Shown here piece after piece: positions 62,428-64,000 of a stretch of DNA of 64,000 nt. Under the pieces are notes generated by a model. That model had not been told where the DNA came from. It saw nothing but the letters and a program-made list of their open reading frames with translations, and did no database searches. A program made the translations under genes and the position numbers. How positions within the stretch are numbered: position 1 is the stretch's first letter; each line of letters opens with the position of its first letter. The DNA comes from Rotaria macrura (Eukaryota; Rotifera; Eurotatoria; Philodinida; Philodinidae), in contig OENT01000715.1 in NCBI GenBank assembly GCA_900239685.1, forward strand, positions 1 through 64,000, written 5' to 3'.

Positions 62428-63909
62428 TTCCAAATTGTTATTCACAAAAATGTGTCTGCACTAATCATTAGATACTATTTTGTTTTCTTTTGGTTCTTTT
62501 TTTATAATTTTGTTTTTGAAACTAAAGTGTACGTGTATTTTTTCTGTTTGATTTCATGAAAGAAGTGTATTAGTGTAAATATATTAAACAAACAATACAG
62601 TTGGTTATTTAAAAAAAAAAGAATCCGTTCTTTTGGGTATGAATAATGCAATCGATTTTGCATTTGACGCATCATTCGATATCAAAAAACTCTTGAACAG
62701 ACTCAAGTATCAAAAGTGTTCACAGCGAATATGTACTCATTTTTTTATGGTAACAATCTAAAAGAGTTAAAATTCGATTTTCTCATTCTTTTTGAATTTT
62801 TTCTCGTCATGTCATATTCGATAATAATTATCTAACGCTTTCAAAACTGAAAGATTTATATTTGCACATCATTTTAATTGTCATCGATCGAATTCTTAAT
62901 GTTAAACAGTCTTTTGTGGCTTGAATATTTTTCAAATACCAGATTTGAAAAATTAAAGTTTTATTTGTTTTCACCTGACGAAGATTGAAAACATGAATCT
63001 CTCACAGTATTCGATTGTAATAGACAGTAGTTGTTTAGTGAAAATGTATGCATGAAATTTAACTGAATTCGAACATGGCATTGTGTCAACGTGAAGTCAT
63101 TCAACAAATCAATGAACATCGCTTTTGTTTTTTTTCATGCACATTTTTTAATTTTCTTTTACGTATTCTACGGAGAATCATACAATCTCATGTCCCAAGA
63201 AAAATCCATGCACACAAAATTCTTGTATGCGAGCTAACTGCTTCTATAACTCCGATTAGCTGCTTTTTCGTCTGTAGAAAACATAGGTGAACATATCGTG
63301 CAAAACTTTTTCGTTCTATTCGTTGGTCGTTGTCTTGTTTAAAGTTTATTCGATTGACAAACATTCTTAAACTATTTATTGATTAGTATTACCATATAAG
63401 TTTATTTTCTTATTGTGATTGATTGTATTTAAATGATAATAGAAAACCAACAAGAATGAGTAGATAATGATAAATGGTATGTTTTTTCTTATTCATGATA
63501 ACAATATATTCCAGTTATGTTGATCGCATGTTTGCCTGAAACCATATAGTTTTGTATAGTCATTTCTATCGAAGAATAAATTTCAGATTCTTTGTATTTA
63601 TTTATGCAAATTTAAATGATGAAATCGGAAAGAATTCTGAAATGATGTTTTTCTTTTCATCAATCGTTGAATAATACGATTAATTTTTTTCGCTAAGCAA
63701 CGTCTCTTCATAATAATTATTATTATTTTATGTTTCTGAACGAAGATTGTCGTTGAAAATTGTAAGTCGGGCTTGTTTTTTGGTTCTTGATCAACTTCGT
63801 AAACAGTGAAACTTAGAATCGTTTATCGGTTCTCGAATAATATTCTATTTGAATATTTCACTACAATCATTATGAATTCATATCAGTCATCATCAAGATA
63901 GACACTTAC
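62428..63909. other. Intergenic stretch, nothing recognised
   Basis: AT-rich 3' flank of NXF1. A 71-codon plus-strand frame (63075-63290) is Phe/Cys/Arg-rich low complexity and not supported. Confidence 0.45.
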
Positions 63910-64000
63910 CATTTCCATCAAAATCTAACCATTCAACGTCAAAATGAGTTAAAAAATAATAACTATGTTTCTTATGCATAAAATCATTGTGGTATGGACC
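63910..64000 (-). CDS. Possible exon of an unidentified gene, cut by the window edge
   Basis: On the minus strand 63910-64000 is open and reads GPYHNDFMHKKHS, then FLTHFDVEWLDFDGN, and runs into a strong donor (gtaagt) just below 63910. The composition (Trp, His, Asp, Tyr) looks like protein rather than intergenic sequence. The family is not recognised, and the gene would continue beyond 64000. Confidence 0.4.

Noticed and set aside
1-64000. CRISPR arrays, rRNA genes, bacterial operons
   Set aside because: No regularly spaced repeats and no rRNA-like sequence; the genes are spliced eukaryotic genes.

Overview
The window reads as nuclear DNA of a small invertebrate, most probably a bdelloid rotifer. 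Base composition is AT-rich. Genes are split by many short GT-AG introns (often 45-80 bp), the gene set is animal (muscle myosin, NXF1-type mRNA exporter, Prp17/CDC40, virilizer, ZSWIM2), and there is one small secreted gene of a family I associate mainly with bacteria. The genus is not determinable from what I can see, and the bdelloid assignment is inference.

Layout, left to right. 1-1.9 kb: nothing recognised. 1.94-2.48 kb (-): a low-complexity Ser/Thr/Pro-rich protein I do not recognise. 4.62-8.05 kb (+): a ten-exon ZSWIM2-like E3 ubiquitin ligase (SWIM, RING, ZZ, RING). 8.53-9.07 kb (-): a two-exon secreted DUF6973-like protein with a TATA box. 9.64-26.58 kb (-): a very long virilizer/VIRMA gene (m6A writer complex) whose introns carry several mobile-element-like insertions. 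29.65 kb (+): tRNA-Thr(TGT). 30.86-41.73 kb (-): a complete striated-muscle-type myosin II heavy chain. I could place all 32 coding exons, which sum to an uninterrupted 1959-residue frame and include a 7-nt microexon. 41.7-50.6 kb: a gene-poor, repeat-rich stretch. 50.58-54.16 kb (-): CDC40/PRP17, ten exons, 591 residues. 54.46-55.38 kb (-): a RING protein with several SUMO-interaction-like motifs, resembling RNF4-type SUMO-targeted ubiquitin ligases. 55.99-62.43 kb (+): NXF1-like mRNA export factor, fifteen exons, 601 residues, divergent from the RING gene. The extreme right edge holds a possible exon of another minus-strand gene.

Several genes act on mRNA: VIRMA (methylation), CDC40 (second splicing step) and NXF1 (nuclear export). 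Two encode E3 ubiquitin ligases. I see no operon-like logic and treat them as independent loci.

The parts least explained by known genes are repeats. They are a 1.2-kb non-autonomous hAT-type element with 8-bp target duplication; a foldback nested inside it whose arms carry hammerhead-ribozyme-like cores; a separate better hammerhead candidate at 47.9 kb; a 1.35-kb near-palindrome filling a VIRMA intron; and blocks packed with CCGGAA- or CCGTA-type motifs at 44.6-46.1 kb. None of these encodes a protein I can recognise.
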